Source of the DNA: Candidatus Nitrospira kreftii
GTDB taxonomy: Bacteria; Nitrospirota; Nitrospiria; Nitrospirales; Nitrospiraceae
DNA: 64,000 nucleotides
Assembly (NCBI GenBank): GCA_014058405.1
Contig: CP047423.1
Location: 3,394,501 to 3,458,500, forward strand
Direction: 5' to 3'
Part shown: positions 27,297-39,692 of the stretch, in pieces
How the letters are laid out: each line of letters begins with the position of its first letter
Numbering within the stretch: the first letter of the stretch is position 1
The notes under the pieces: generated by a model
Told to the model about the DNA's origin: nothing
Databases searched by the model: none
Seen by the model: only the letters and a program-made list of their open reading frames with translations
Program-made: the position numbers and the translations under genes

Positions 27297-27602
27297 TTAT
27301 GCGATGAAGGACGGTGGAGCTCGGCTCGGAGAGATTCTCGGCAGCTCGGAAAAGATAGGAATCGTATAAGAAATCGGGATAATTGCAACCGAGCTACGCT
27401 CGGATTGGATCAGTACCACTTCGGTGTCCAGCACTGTACCGGCAGCACACATCCAGGAGCAGAGCACGGTCCCATGTGTAGCCGCTTGATGCTGAGCGTG
27501 GTGCCCGGCATGTTCCGCAGATTGTGCCTGGGCTATTCCGCCGATAGCGAGCACACAGAGCACGATGAAAATCGAGAGGAACTTGCGAAACGGATAATCC
27601 AT
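27297..27602 (-). CDS. Small exported His-rich C[AS]WxC/RAPP protein (member E)
   Basis: 101 residues from the ATG at 27602 (GAGAAG 8 bases upstream); a GTG at 27611 would add three. The signal is clear (cleavage near AQA-QS). The mature chain has a His-rich block (AEHAGHHAQHQAATHG), then CSWMC, the only family member with Ser in place of Ala, and ends SRAPPSFIA. It is the first gene of the metal island and lies 154 bases before the TlpA-like gene. Function unknown; metal binding inferred. Confidence 0.74.
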   Translation of the reverse strand: MDYPFRKFLSIFIVLCVLAIGGIAQAQSAEHAGHHAQHQAATHGTVLCSWMCAAGTVLDTEVVLIQSERSSVAIIPISYTIPIFSELPRISPSRAPPSFIA

Positions 27603-27845
27603 CGGAGGCACTTCTCAAAATGGCTGAGGCCGTAGGGGCGAATGCACCAAAACTCTGCCGATGCAACAGATGCTACAATGGCATTGAATGTTAGGCGACG
27701 GTAACAACGCTTGTCAAGCCGCCATGATGCACCCTGAGGATCGAGTAGGATTCATGGATGGGATGCTGTATACTTGCCAAGCTTATCGGGATAATATCGC
27801 TCATTCATAACCGCATAACCGCTGTTCTCATTTCATATTACCGCT

Positions 27846-30569
<2,724 letters not shown>

Positions 30570-30680
30570 GGATGGGGCTCGGCTGACACACAGGCATGTG
30601 CCGTGGCCGTGGGTCTCAATCTGAAGGCCTTCAACCGCTGCTAACCTCAACAAGTCCGATTAGCCGTTGAGCCAACCCCT

Positions 30681-30700
30681 GTGCATTACGCGTAATGCAC
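30681..30700. promoter_or_regulatory. Perfect 20-bp palindrome after secA
   Basis: GTGCATTACGCGTAATGCAC is a perfect inverted repeat with no loop, so it is more like a protein-binding operator than an RNA hairpin. It lies 112 bases after secA and about 165 bases before the methyltransferase GTG start. The regulator is unknown. Confidence 0.5.
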
Positions 30701-30765
30701 CATTTCCCCCTTACTTCACCTTGACTTGCAGGAGTTCCGGACGCTAACCTAACCCTCTTTCATGA

Positions 30766-30801
30766 CCCTAGAAGTGGGTAACCCTTACCCATGATCTAGG
30801 G
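30766..30801 (+). terminator. Two-part hairpin before midA, possible terminator
   Basis: The outer stem pairs CCCTAGA (30766-30772) with TCTAGGG (30795-30801), and the inner stem pairs GGGTAA (30776-30781) with TTACCC (30785-30790). A TTTTT run follows at about 30809-30813. It could end transcription from secA, but the run is offset by several bases, so attenuation of the downstream gene is also possible. Confidence 0.45.
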
Positions 30802-30843
30802 GTGTCGCTTTTTCCATTGATGACGGTAAATTTGGAGCTTTCT

Positions 30844-32019
30844 GTGAGCGCAGGGCATCCAGAACTCATCGCCGCCATTGCTGCTGAAATTACTGCCTCA
30901 GGACCGATTCCGTTCGCTCGGTTCATGGAGTTAGCCCTCTATCATCCGCAGTTCGGCTACTACATGCGCGCACCGGAACATATGGTTGAACGGATCGGTT
31001 GGCGTGGCGATTTCTATACGAGTTCGGACGTCCATCCCATTCTTGGACAAGCCCTCGCAAAACAAGCTGAACAGATAGACCAGCTGCTTGGGCAACCTGA
31101 CCCATTTATTGTCGTCGAAATGGGACCCGGCAAAGGGTTGCTGGCAAGACACCTTCTATCCGCCTGCCAGAAGCACTTCGGATCATTGTTCGAGCGACTT
31201 CACTATGTTTTGATCGAACGAAGCCCGGCTATGCAGGCTTTACAACGCGAGAATGTAGCTCGTTGGCTCGATTGCCCGAACCGCCTCATCTGGGTGAACG
31301 ATCTTGAGGAGGTGGCCCCGGAGGGGTTGAACGGTCTCATCCTAAGCAATGAGCTCCTCGATTCATTTCCTGTTCACCGTATTCAAGTCACAGCCAATGG
31401 GACTGAAGAGTTGTGGGTGGACTATCAAAGCGGACGATTCGTCGAATGTTTGCGGCCCCTGTCGTCCGAAGCATTGTCCAAGCACGTGTGCCGAATACGC
31501 GCCGATTGGCCGGAGGGCTATCGAACCGAAATCAATGTCCACGCGTTGAGTTGGATGCAGCAGGTGGCTCGACTCATCAATCGAGGAGTCGTGCTCACGA
31601 TCGATTACGGCCACACTGCCCAAGATCTCTATCGACCTGACCGGAAAGCCGGCACATTCCTCTGCTATTCACGCCAATCCGTCAACGAGGAGCCGTTCCT
31701 GCGCGTGGGGGATCAGGACATGACCGCTCATGTAGATTTTACGAGCCTGGCTTTTACCGGAGAAGAATATGGTCTCCGCACGACCGGCTTCACCAATCAA
31801 CTGAGTTTTCTGATGGGGCTCGGCGTCGAACGCATGATAGAGGAGCTGGAACCAGACAGCCCTACGTTCAAAGCCGCCGTTCACTTGCTCAGGCCAAACG
31901 GTATGGGGACCACCTTCAAGGTCCTTGTTCAACACAAGGGAATTGTGAGTCCCGAACTGGATGGCTTAAAGTACAAACCGTTTTTTGGCTCGGCCCTCAC
32001 AGCGCAATCCGCTGCATGA
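30844..32019 (+). CDS. midA: MidA/NDUFAF7-family SAM-dependent methyltransferase
   Basis: About 391 residues from GTG at 30844, which has GGAG 6 bases upstream; GTG at 30802 and ATG at 30820 are alternatives that would overlap or abut the preceding hairpin. The family core is visible: PIPFARFMELALYHPQFGYY, a SAM-binding VEMGPGKGLLARHLL, and LSNELLDSFPVHRI. The human homologue NDUFAF7 (DUF185) dimethylates an arginine of NDUFS2, the NuoD homologue, during complex I assembly. Here the gene is directly upstream of nuoA, which fits that role. The target in this organism is inferred. Confidence 0.9.
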   Translation: MSAGHPELIAAIAAEITASGPIPFARFMELALYHPQFGYYMRAPEHMVERIGWRGDFYTSSDVHPILGQALAKQAEQIDQLLGQPDPFIVVEMGPGKGLLARHLLSACQKHFGSLFERLHYVLIERSPAMQALQRENVARWLDCPNRLIWVNDLEEVAPEGLNGLILSNELLDSFPVHRIQVTANGTEELWVDYQSGRFVECLRPLSSEALSKHVCRIRADWPEGYRTEINVHALSWMQQVARLINRGVVLTIDYGHTAQDLYRPDRKAGTFLCYSRQSVNEEPFLRVGDQDMTAHVDFTSLAFTGEEYGLRTTGFTNQLSFLMGLGVERMIEELEPDSPTFKAAVHLLRPNGMGTTFKVLVQHKGIVSPELDGLKYKPFFGSALTAQSAA

Positions 32020-32067
32020 GGGATAGAGGAACAGGACTTCTCCCGATGATCAGCCGCGTTTTGCATC

Positions 32068-32086
32068 TCACGCTTCACGTTTCACG
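32068..32086 (+). repeat. TTCACG repeat before nuoA
   Basis: The sequence TCACGCTTCACGTTTCACG carries three TTCACG/TCACG units and lies 8 bases before the nuoA ATG. The same motif family recurs in other nuo gaps. Confidence 0.5.
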
Positions 32087-32094
32087 GAGTCCCC

Positions 32095-32466
32095 ATGGGT
32101 AGTCCCACTGCTCCAGAGAGCTATGTCCCGATCCTCATCTTCATTGGTGTCGCTATTGCGCTAGGGACCGTCACGCTTCTGCTTGGCAGCTTTGTGCGTC
32201 CTCACCAGCCCTATCGAGCCAAGTTAGCGCCGTATGAAAGCGGAAGTCCGCTGTTTCAGGACGCTCGGGTGCAGTTTCCGATCCGGTATTACATCATTGC
32301 CATGCTCTTCGTGATTTTTGATATCGAGATCGTCTTTATGTTCCCATGGGCCGTCGCCTTCAACAGTCTCGGAATTGTGGGACTCGTGGAGATGACCGTC
32401 TTCATCGCCATTCTGGTAGTAGGGTTTTGGTATGCCTGGAAAAAGGGAGCGCTCGAATGGGATTGA
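32095..32466 (+). CDS. nuoA: NADH-quinone oxidoreductase subunit A
   Basis: 123 residues with three membrane helices. It is a small core membrane subunit of complex I at the quinone-site junction. The conserved YESGSPLF loop and the helix IFDIEIVFMFPW (with the Asp and Glu of the family) are present. GGAG lies 5 bases before the ATG. It is the first gene of the nuo operon. Confidence 0.96.
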   Translation: MGSPTAPESYVPILIFIGVAIALGTVTLLLGSFVRPHQPYRAKLAPYESGSPLFQDARVQFPIRYYIIAMLFVIFDIEIVFMFPWAVAFNSLGIVGLVEMTVFIAILVVGFWYAWKKGALEWD

Positions 32467-32489
32467 AGCTGGGCCGTTGTTCGTATCTT

Positions 32490-32553
32490 GTGAAGCGTGA
32501 AGCACAAACGGTGCGCACTCCGCTTTTGACGAACGACGCTTCACGAACGACGA
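32490..32553 (+). repeat. GTGAAGC/GCTTCAC repeat between nuoA and nuoB
   Basis: GTGAAGCGTGAAGC (32490-32503) is followed after 34 bases by GCTTCACGAACGACG (32538-32552). The two arms are inverted and could form a hairpin. Confidence 0.5.
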
Positions 32554-32563
32554 GATACGTGTC

Positions 32564-33043
32564 ATGAGTCTTCTTGAACGACAATTTGATGCCAATGTCG
32601 TGACGACGAATCTAGATGCCGTCGTCAACTGGGCGAGGAAGTCCGCGCTCTGGCCCATGACCTTCGGGCTGGCCTGTTGCGCGATCGAGATGATCGCCAG
32701 CGTCTCTTCCCGGTATGACCTTGACCGTTTCGGTGCCGGCGTCTTTCGCGCGTCGCCCCGGCAGTCGGATCTCATGATTGTCGCAGGGACCGTGTCACGA
32801 AAGATGGCCCCGGTCATTCGACGGATCTACGACCAGATGCCTGAGCCTCGCTACGTGATCTGCATGGGTTCGTGTGCGACGTCGGGCAATCATTACAACA
32901 GCTATGCAGTCGTTCAGGGTGTGGATCAGATCGTGCCGGTCGATGTCTATGTTCCCGGTTGCCCACCCAGGCCGGAAGCCTTGTTGGACGGACTCTTAAA
33001 GTTACAGGAAAAGATCCAACGGGAGAGGGTATTCGTGAAGTAA
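32564..33043 (+). CDS. nuoB: NADH-quinone oxidoreductase subunit B
   Basis: 159 residues. It holds the terminal [4Fe-4S] cluster N2 that passes electrons to quinone. Ligand motifs seen: GLACCAIEM (adjacent cysteines), MGSCATSG and [11 protein letters not shown]. Peripheral-arm subunit contacting NuoCD. Ribosome site weak; the preceding gap carries the nuo repeat. Confidence 0.97.
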   Translation: MSLLERQFDANVVTTNLDAVVNWARKSALWPMTFGLACCAIEMIASVSSRYDLDRFGAGVFRASPRQSDLMIVAGTVSRKMAPVIRRIYDQMPEPRYVICMGSCATSGNHYNSYAVVQGVDQIVPVDVYVPGCPPRPEALLDGLLKLQEKIQRERVFVK

Positions 33044-33103
33044 GGCGCTGCCCTTTTGACGGAGAGTCTTCTGAAAGATGAGTGAAGCTGATCTGAGGGC
33101 TGG

Positions 33104-34879
33104 ATGAGCGTGATGATTGACGAACACATGCAATCTCTCACCGACACACTGCTGAACAAGTTCTCGGAAGCGGTGCTCTCTGTCGATGTCGACACGGCCC
33201 GATCAGAGGTCACCGTTCAGGTCGCCGCGTCGAGGATCTTGGAGGTCGCTCGGTTTTTACACGATGACCCCGCAGCCTGCTTTGACCACATTACCGATAT
33301 ATGCTCCGCGGACTATCCAGCCGATCAGGAACGGTTTGAAGTCATCTATCTTTTATTGTCACTTCCGTACGGTAAGCGCATTCGCCTCAAGGCCCGAGTG
33401 ACCGAAGACAACCCTGCCCTCGATTCGGTCACGAGCGTGTGGCGTGGGGCGACCTTCTTGGAGCGAGAAGTCTACGACATGATGGGGATCCGATTCATGG
33501 GCCACCCGGATCTCCGTCGCATCCTTCTCCCGGAGGATTACGCTGAAGGCTATCCTCTGCGCAAGGATTTCCCGACCGAAGGTCGTGGATGGCGCAGTCA
33601 ATTCGACTTCATCCCTCGCCTCGATGAGCCACCGGTCGAGCACATTGAAAGTGAAGTTCCGGAGGCCGAAAAGAAGCTGTTTCTCGCCGAGCCATCCGCA
33701 TCCTCGTCGAGTCGGCGAGAAGAATTATTGCTGAACATGGGTCCACAGCATCCGAGTACGCACGGTGTCGTACGGGTCGTCCTTGAGCTAGATGGAGAGC
33801 GAATCGTGAAGGCCACGCCGGACCTCGGCTATCTCCATCGTGGAGTTGAGAAATTGGCTGAAGGCCTGGCCTACATGCAGATCATCCCCCATACCGACCG
33901 CCTCGATTATGTCTGCGCCATGGCGAATAATTACGCCTATGTACGAGCCGTTGAAAAGCTGCTCGGCATCAGCGTGCCTGAACGAGCCGAGTACATCCGT
34001 ACCATCGTCGCGGAGATGCAGCGTATCCTCGGCCATCTGTTCTGGCTGGGGGCCCAGGCGCTGGATATCGGAGCTATGACCGTCTTCTTTTGGACATTTC
34101 GCGAGCGAGAGACCCTGCTCGATATGTTTGAAAGATTGTGCGGAGCCAGACTCACCTTGAACTATTACCGGATCGGCGGCGTGGACAGCGACTTCACTCC
34201 AGAGCTGGTGGATCGGCTCAAGACGTTCTTGGACACCTTTCCCGAGAAGGTAGATGAATACGATTCATTGCTGGCCAGCAACCGAATATGGTTGGGACGG
34301 ACAAAACACGTCGCCGTGATCTCCGGGGAAGACGCGATCAATTTTGGCATGACTGGTCCGGCCTTGCGTGGATCCGGCGTCGCGTACGATGTTCGTAAAC
34401 TCGAACCCTACGGCGTCTACCACAAGGTGGACTGGGAAGTACCGGTCGGGAAAAATGGCGACACCTATGATCGCTATTGGATCCGCGTCGAGGAGATGCG
34501 GCAAAGCGCCCGGATCATCCAGCAATGCCTGGATCAGTTGCCGCCTGGACAGATCATCGCCGATGAGCCGCAGTACATCCCGCCGCCGAAGCAGCAAGTG
34601 ATGCGCGACATGGAGAGCCTGATTCACCATTTCATCATCTTCACGCAAGGCTTCAAGCCGCCGAAGGGGGAAACGTATTGCGCGACCGAGGCACCAAAAG
34701 GTGAACTGGGATTTTTCATCATCAGCGACGGGAGCCCCCGTCCCTATCGATTGAAGATTCGGTCTCCTTCTTTCATTCATATGGGTGCGTTCGATCACAT
34801 GGCTCGAGGCTATTTGATTTCCGACATCATCACGATTTTCGGCACGTATGATGTCGTCATGGGAGAGTGCGACCGGTGA
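33104..34879 (+). CDS. nuoCD: NADH-quinone oxidoreductase fused subunits C and D
   Basis: 591 residues. Residues about 1-195 are the NuoC 30-kDa domain (ERFEVIYLLLSLPYGKRIRLKA, GYPLRKDFPTEGRGW) and about 205-591 the NuoD 49-kDa domain (NMGPQHPSTHGVVR, LDYVCAMANNYAY, quinone-site HLFWLGAQALDIGAMT). NuoD forms the quinone pocket. A C-D fusion as in Escherichia coli. GAGGG lies 4-5 bases before ATG. The NuoD part would be the candidate MidA methylation target. Confidence 0.97.
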   Translation: MSVMIDEHMQSLTDTLLNKFSEAVLSVDVDTARSEVTVQVAASRILEVARFLHDDPAACFDHITDICSADYPADQERFEVIYLLLSLPYGKRIRLKARVTEDNPALDSVTSVWRGATFLEREVYDMMGIRFMGHPDLRRILLPEDYAEGYPLRKDFPTEGRGWRSQFDFIPRLDEPPVEHIESEVPEAEKKLFLAEPSASSSSRREELLLNMGPQHPSTHGVVRVVLELDGERIVKATPDLGYLHRGVEKLAEGLAYMQIIPHTDRLDYVCAMANNYAYVRAVEKLLGISVPERAEYIRTIVAEMQRILGHLFWLGAQALDIGAMTVFFWTFRERETLLDMFERLCGARLTLNYYRIGGVDSDFTPELVDRLKTFLDTFPEKVDEYDSLLASNRIWLGRTKHVAVISGEDAINFGMTGPALRGSGVAYDVRKLEPYGVYHKVDWEVPVGKNGDTYDRYWIRVEEMRQSARIIQQCLDQLPPGQIIADEPQYIPPPKQQVMRDMESLIHHFIIFTQGFKPPKGETYCATEAPKGELGFFIISDGSPRPYRLKIRSPSFIHMGAFDHMARGYLISDIITIFGTYDVVMGECDR

Positions 34880-34952
34880 TCTATAAACAGCTGAGAGGAA
34901 AGAGCGCTGACGGGCTGGCATCTGGCACTTGTCGGCACCAGAACGAGGAAGC

Positions 34953-35498
34953 ATGACGTTCTCGGAAAAATATAAAGACGAAATCACCGATATCCTATCG
35001 CGCTATCCGGTCAAGCGTTCTGCCCTGATTCCGCTTCTCTATGTCGCGCAGCGCGATCAAGGCTACGTGACCGAGTCAGTGATGCGGGAGATTGCGGCGC
35101 TTCTCAGACTCACGCCACCACAAGTCTATGAGACGATTACCTTCTATACGATGTTTAACCTCAAGCCGATGGGTAAGTTCCACTTGCAGGTCTGCAAATC
35201 CCTCATGTGCGCGCTCGTGGGTTCAGACACGCTGTTCGGATGGATCAACGCGAAGCTGGGGATTGCGCCAGGCGAGACCACGGCAGACGGGCTATTTAGC
35301 CTCAGCGCAGTGGAGTGTTTGGCTGCTTGCGGGACCGGTCCAATGATGCAGATCAATGATGACTACTACGAGCAACTGACTGAAGACAAACTAGATCGCA
35401 TTCTATCCGATCTACGCTCAACGGGGACCAGCCCCCTAAAGAGCGGGCCCTTCATGTGGCCGGAACCGACGCCCGCAGAGCGGGCGAGTGAAGCGTGA
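34953..35498 (+). CDS. nuoE: NADH-quinone oxidoreductase subunit E
   Basis: About 181 residues from ATG 34953 (GAGGAAGC just upstream); a TTG at 34929 is a weaker alternative. It carries the N1a [2Fe-2S] cluster; ligands seen in VCKSLMCALVG (C-x4-C) and ECLAACGTGP (C-x3-C). N-terminal helices with RSALIPLLYVAQRDQGYV are typical. The C-terminus (PLKSGPFMWPEP) has the tail found in some species. Its last bases are part of a nuo repeat. Confidence 0.95.
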   Translation: MTFSEKYKDEITDILSRYPVKRSALIPLLYVAQRDQGYVTESVMREIAALLRLTPPQVYETITFYTMFNLKPMGKFHLQVCKSLMCALVGSDTLFGWINAKLGIAPGETTADGLFSLSAVECLAACGTGPMMQINDDYYEQLTEDKLDRILSDLRSTGTSPLKSGPFMWPEPTPAERASEA

Positions 35499-35572
35499 TG
35501 CGTATTTCGTCGTTCGCAAGAAAGAACGTCGGGTTGTCTGACGCTTCACGTTTCACGAACGACGTTTCACGA
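35488..35572 (+). repeat. Nuo repeat between nuoE and nuoF
   Basis: GTGAAGCGTGA (35488-35498) overlaps the nuoE stop, and ACGCTTCACGTTTCACGAAC with a further GACGTTTCACGAG follows at 35541-35572. Three TTCACG units are present. Confidence 0.5.
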
Positions 35573-35580
35573 GATTAACG

Positions 35581-36885
35581 ATGCCTCAACACGAACTCAT
35601 TCTTCTGAAAAACATGATGCAGCCCGGCTATACCGGGTCCTTATCGGACTATGAAAAGACAGGAGGCTATCAAGCTTTGCGCAAGACGCTGGGCAAGATT
35701 GCTCCGGCAGATGTCACGGCCATGGTTCGAAAATCCGGCTTGCGAGGACGCGGCGGCGCAGGCTTCCCGACCGGCGTAAAGTGGGGGTTCCTACCGAAAG
35801 ATTATCAAGGTCCCCGTTACCTATGTTGCAATGCAGACGAAAGCGAACCCGGGACGTTCAAAGACCGGCAATTGATGGAACGCGACCCTCACCAAGTCCT
35901 GGAAGGAATCGTGTTGTCCTGCTACGCGATCGGTGCGGAAACCGCCTTCATCTATATCCGCGGCGAAATGGTCTTGGGCTCCAAGATTTTGGAGCATGCC
36001 ATCGCCGAAGCAAGAGCCGCCGGGTACATCGGGCACAATATTCTTGGCACGGGTATTCATGCGGACGTTTGGGTCCATCGAGGGGCAGGCGCGTACATTT
36101 GCGGCGAGGAAACCGCGCTGTTGGAATCACTCGAAGGCAAGCGCGGTCTTCCTCGTATTAAGCCTCCGTTTCCAGCGACCCATGGCCTCTACAATAAACC
36201 GACCGTGGTCAACAATGTCGAAACACTGGCCAACCTGCCGCACATCATGAGCCGAGGCCCTGAATGGTTTGCCGCGATCGGGTCGCCTCCCAAAAGCACG
36301 GGCACGAGAGTCTTCTGTGTCAGCGGACATGTCAAGCGCCCGGGCAATTATGAAGTTCCGATGGGTGTCACAGTACGCGAGCTGGTGTACGAACATGCCG
36401 GAGGTATGCGTTCAGATAAACCGATCAAAGCATTCATCCCCGGAGGAGCTTCGGCGCCGTTTCTCACGCCGGCTCATCTCGACGTGAAGCTGGATTTTGA
36501 GCATGTCGCGGCGGCAGGATCGATGCTGGGATCCGGCGGCGTGACGGTGATGGAAGAAGGGACGAGCATGGTCTGGGCGGCACTGAGGTTGATGGAATTT
36601 TTCTATCATGAGTCCTGTGGAAAATGTAGTCCCTGCCGAGAGGGCAGTTCGTGGCTCGTCCAGACTTTGCGCAGAATTTTGACGAAGCGAGGTCGGATGG
36701 AGGACCTTGAAACCTTGCTAGATCTATGCAAAAACATTGCAGGCCGCACGATCTGCGCCTTCGGCGATGCAGAGGTTGCTCCCATCCAAAGCACCCTGAA
36801 GTATTGGCGGCAAGAGTATGTCGATCTTATCAATGAAGCAGAGGCAGCCAATCTGATCAAACTGGAACCGGTCGGGCGAGGATGA
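35581..36885 (+). CDS. nuoF: NADH-quinone oxidoreductase subunit F
   Basis: 434 residues. This is the NADH- and FMN-binding subunit. Seen: GLRGRGGAGFPTGVKWGF (FMN), YICGEETALLESLEG, and the N3 [4Fe-4S] ligands CGKCSPCREG with a later Cys in RTICAFGDAE. Length and motifs are standard. Peripheral arm, with NuoE and NuoG. Confidence 0.97.
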   Translation: MPQHELILLKNMMQPGYTGSLSDYEKTGGYQALRKTLGKIAPADVTAMVRKSGLRGRGGAGFPTGVKWGFLPKDYQGPRYLCCNADESEPGTFKDRQLMERDPHQVLEGIVLSCYAIGAETAFIYIRGEMVLGSKILEHAIAEARAAGYIGHNILGTGIHADVWVHRGAGAYICGEETALLESLEGKRGLPRIKPPFPATHGLYNKPTVVNNVETLANLPHIMSRGPEWFAAIGSPPKSTGTRVFCVSGHVKRPGNYEVPMGVTVRELVYEHAGGMRSDKPIKAFIPGGASAPFLTPAHLDVKLDFEHVAAAGSMLGSGGVTVMEEGTSMVWAALRLMEFFYHESCGKCSPCREGSSWLVQTLRRILTKRGRMEDLETLLDLCKNIAGRTICAFGDAEVAPIQSTLKYWRQEYVDLINEAEAANLIKLEPVGRG

Positions 36886-36979
36886 AGGACGCTGACAAGA
36901 GACAAACGCGCAGGCTGAGGACTCTGGAAGTCCGGATGTCGGCTTGTCACCCCATTCACGTGTCAGCAACATGTGCCCT

Positions 36980-39646
36980 ATGACGACTCCCACTGCACAA
37001 ATAGTTCGCCTGACGATTGATGGGATGACGGTCAAGGTCCCGAAAGGAACGTTGGTCATCGAAGCGGCGCGTCGCGTCGGCGTCATGATTCCGCATTTCT
37101 GCTATCATCCGAAGCTCAAACCGGATGCCAATTGCCGCATGTGTCTGGTCGAAATCGAAAAGATGCCCAAACTTCAGACCGCCTGTAGCACACCGGTAGA
37201 CGAAGGAATGAGCGTACGCACTGCGACCACCGTGGTCAATGATGCCCATCGCTCGGTGCTCGAGTTCATCCTCGCCAATCATCCGCTCGATTGTCCGGTC
37301 TGCGATCAAGGAGGGAAATGCGATCTTCAGGATTTCTCCCATCAATACACGGCCACGAGCCGATTCGTTGAAACCAAACGCATCTTCCAAAAAGAATATT
37401 TCAGCCCCCTCATCGAAACGCAGATGAATCGCTGCGTCCAGTGCCTCCGCTGCGTCCGTTACTGCGACGAAGTCATGGATGTGAAAGCCCTAGCGCCGGT
37501 CGGTCGAGGGACCATGACCGAAATTAAGCATTTCGGTCCGCATCCGCTGAATTGCGAGTTCTGCGGTGGTTGCGTCCAAATCTGCCCGGTCGGGGCGATT
37601 ACCAGCCGGCTCTCGATGTATGAGTATCGGCCCTGGATGTTGAAACGAGCCGACACCATCTGCGGATACTGCGGGGACGGATGTCAGATGACCGTCCAGA
37701 CGAAGGACCAGGAGCTCATTGAGGTGAACTCCGCGCATGGAGCCGGTCGAAATAATGGAGACCTTTGTGCTCGTGGGTTTTTTGGATTCCATGCCGCCAG
37801 CCACCCCGAGCGATTAACCCACCCGCTGATCCGGAAAAACGGCGCACTCGTCCAAACGACATGGGAAGAAGCCCTCGAATACGTCGCTACCCGTGTCAGC
37901 GAACTACAACAAATGCATGGGGGCGAGAGTTTCGGCGGATTGATCTCAGGCCGGTGTACGAACGAAGAGTTGTACGTCTTTCAGAAATTTATGCGCGTAG
38001 CTATCGGCACCAACAATATCGACAGCAGCGCCCGGTACGGGCACGTCAACGGTCTGCATGCGATGCGACTCGTCCAAGGGACACATCGGTGGACCATCAC
38101 CTTCGACGACATTCTGGATGCCGATGTGCTGCTACTCGTCGGCACAAACATCACCGAAACCAATCCCATCACGGGACTCAAAGTCAAAGAAGCGGTGAAG
38201 AAGCGCCAGGCAACGTTGATCACGATTGAATCGCTGGAGCCCGTCATCGACACGATGAGTAACATCGCCAATCTTTCACATCATCATTTTTGCATTCCAC
38301 CCAGCGAGATGCAGAATGGTATTCTTGGTCTCTTGAAAGCCATCCTTGAGGAAAATCTGATACCGCCGGACATCTCAGAGCGACACCCTGCGTATGTTAA
38401 GGCCGTCACGACCGCCCTGCGAGCATTCTCGTGGCAAGATCTTCAGAGGGCCACCGGCATCGAGCCTGATTCCTACATACAAGCCGCCAAGGTACTGGCA
38501 GCCGGACGCCGAGTGATTGTTCTGACAGGTCAAGTGCTCCTACGCAGCGAGCGAGGGTACGCCGGCTCCTTGACTCTTCTCGATCTGCTGATTCTGACAG
38601 GAAAATTGGACCAGCCTGGGTGCGGGTTTGCACCACTGGCAGAGGAAAACAATGACCAGGGTGCCGTCGAAATGGGCGCCATTGCGGAGTTTCTGCCGGG
38701 GGTCTGCTTCGCCGACAACGCTGCGGACCGCGAGAGATTCATGCGCCTATGGAGAAGGGACCTGCCGCTCGCCGTTGGAGCCTCCCTCGTCGACATGTTG
38801 CATCGTGCCCAAGCCGGATCCCTCAAAGCCATGTTCATCGTGGGGGAGAATCCCGTGGCCAGTCTTCCCGCACCGATACGCGCAGAGGATTCGTTACGAA
38901 AGTTGGACCTTCTGGTCTGCCAGGAACTGTTTTTGACTGAGACGGCCGCCCTGGCGCATGTTGTGTTACCTGCAGCTTCTTCGATGGAAAAAAGCGGGAC
39001 GTTTACAAATACCGAAGGACATGTGCAAGCCGTTCGTCCTTCGATTGAGCCAATCGGAGAAAGCCGACCCGATTGGGAGGTCTTTGCCGCACTGTCCATC
39101 CTGTTGGGCACACCGATGGAGTACGCGGAAAGCAAAGACATCCTGAAGGAAATCCGAGGTACCATTTCCGGCTATACGTCGCTCGGACCGACACCGTTGC
39201 CTCCTACAGTCGATTCTACGGCCATGGACCGTTTCCTCAGCGAGGGATACCAGCCGAATCTCACGACGCGCTACCAACTCATCGCACCGAAACCCAGGCC
39301 GGATGGAACTCTACAAATGAGATTTGGGCAGAGCCTGTTCCACTCTGGAAAGCTCTCTACTCGTTCGAAAGGTCTGCTACAGCTGGAAGGCAAGGGGCGG
39401 CTCCGGATCAATCCAGCTGATGCAGACCGTTTTGCAGTGATGAATGGAGATCGTGTTCGTCTCTGCAGCACCGCCGGAGAAATGACGACCGAGATACAAA
39501 TCATGGAACGGGTGCCTCAAGGTACGGCATGGTTTCCAGATCACTTCGGCCAAGCTGCCCTCGGCCTGTTCGAGTGCGCGATAGATCCAATCACATACGT
39601 GCCATCGTTCCGGACAGCCACGGTGTCTGTGATGAAGGTTGCGTGA
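36980..39646 (+). CDS. nuoG: NADH-quinone oxidoreductase subunit G
   Basis: About 888 residues from ATG 36980; ATG 36971 and TTG 36944 are alternatives and none has a strong ribosome site. The N-terminus is a [2Fe-2S] ferredoxin domain (CYHPKLKPDANCRMCLVE), then a His-ligand cluster NHPLDCPVCDQGGKC, two [4Fe-4S] sites (CVQCLRCVRYC; CEFCGGCVQICPVG) and the N7 ligands CGYCGDGCQM. The rest is a molybdopterin-oxidoreductase fold. Electron-transfer chain of complex I, as in bacterial NuoG. Confidence 0.96.
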   Translation: MTTPTAQIVRLTIDGMTVKVPKGTLVIEAARRVGVMIPHFCYHPKLKPDANCRMCLVEIEKMPKLQTACSTPVDEGMSVRTATTVVNDAHRSVLEFILANHPLDCPVCDQGGKCDLQDFSHQYTATSRFVETKRIFQKEYFSPLIETQMNRCVQCLRCVRYCDEVMDVKALAPVGRGTMTEIKHFGPHPLNCEFCGGCVQICPVGAITSRLSMYEYRPWMLKRADTICGYCGDGCQMTVQTKDQELIEVNSAHGAGRNNGDLCARGFFGFHAASHPERLTHPLIRKNGALVQTTWEEALEYVATRVSELQQMHGGESFGGLISGRCTNEELYVFQKFMRVAIGTNNIDSSARYGHVNGLHAMRLVQGTHRWTITFDDILDADVLLLVGTNITETNPITGLKVKEAVKKRQATLITIESLEPVIDTMSNIANLSHHHFCIPPSEMQNGILGLLKAILEENLIPPDISERHPAYVKAVTTALRAFSWQDLQRATGIEPDSYIQAAKVLAAGRRVIVLTGQVLLRSERGYAGSLTLLDLLILTGKLDQPGCGFAPLAEENNDQGAVEMGAIAEFLPGVCFADNAADRERFMRLWRRDLPLAVGASLVDMLHRAQAGSLKAMFIVGENPVASLPAPIRAEDSLRKLDLLVCQELFLTETAALAHVVLPAASSMEKSGTFTNTEGHVQAVRPSIEPIGESRPDWEVFAALSILLGTPMEYAESKDILKEIRGTISGYTSLGPTPLPPTVDSTAMDRFLSEGYQPNLTTRYQLIAPKPRPDGTLQMRFGQSLFHSGKLSTRSKGLLQLEGKGRLRINPADADRFAVMNGDRVRLCSTAGEMTTEIQIMERVPQGTAWFPDHFGQAALGLFECAIDPITYVPSFRTATVSVMKVA

Positions 39647-39692
39647 CAAGGCTACTACTTGCTGATGACTATGCTAATCGAGGAGTCTTATT

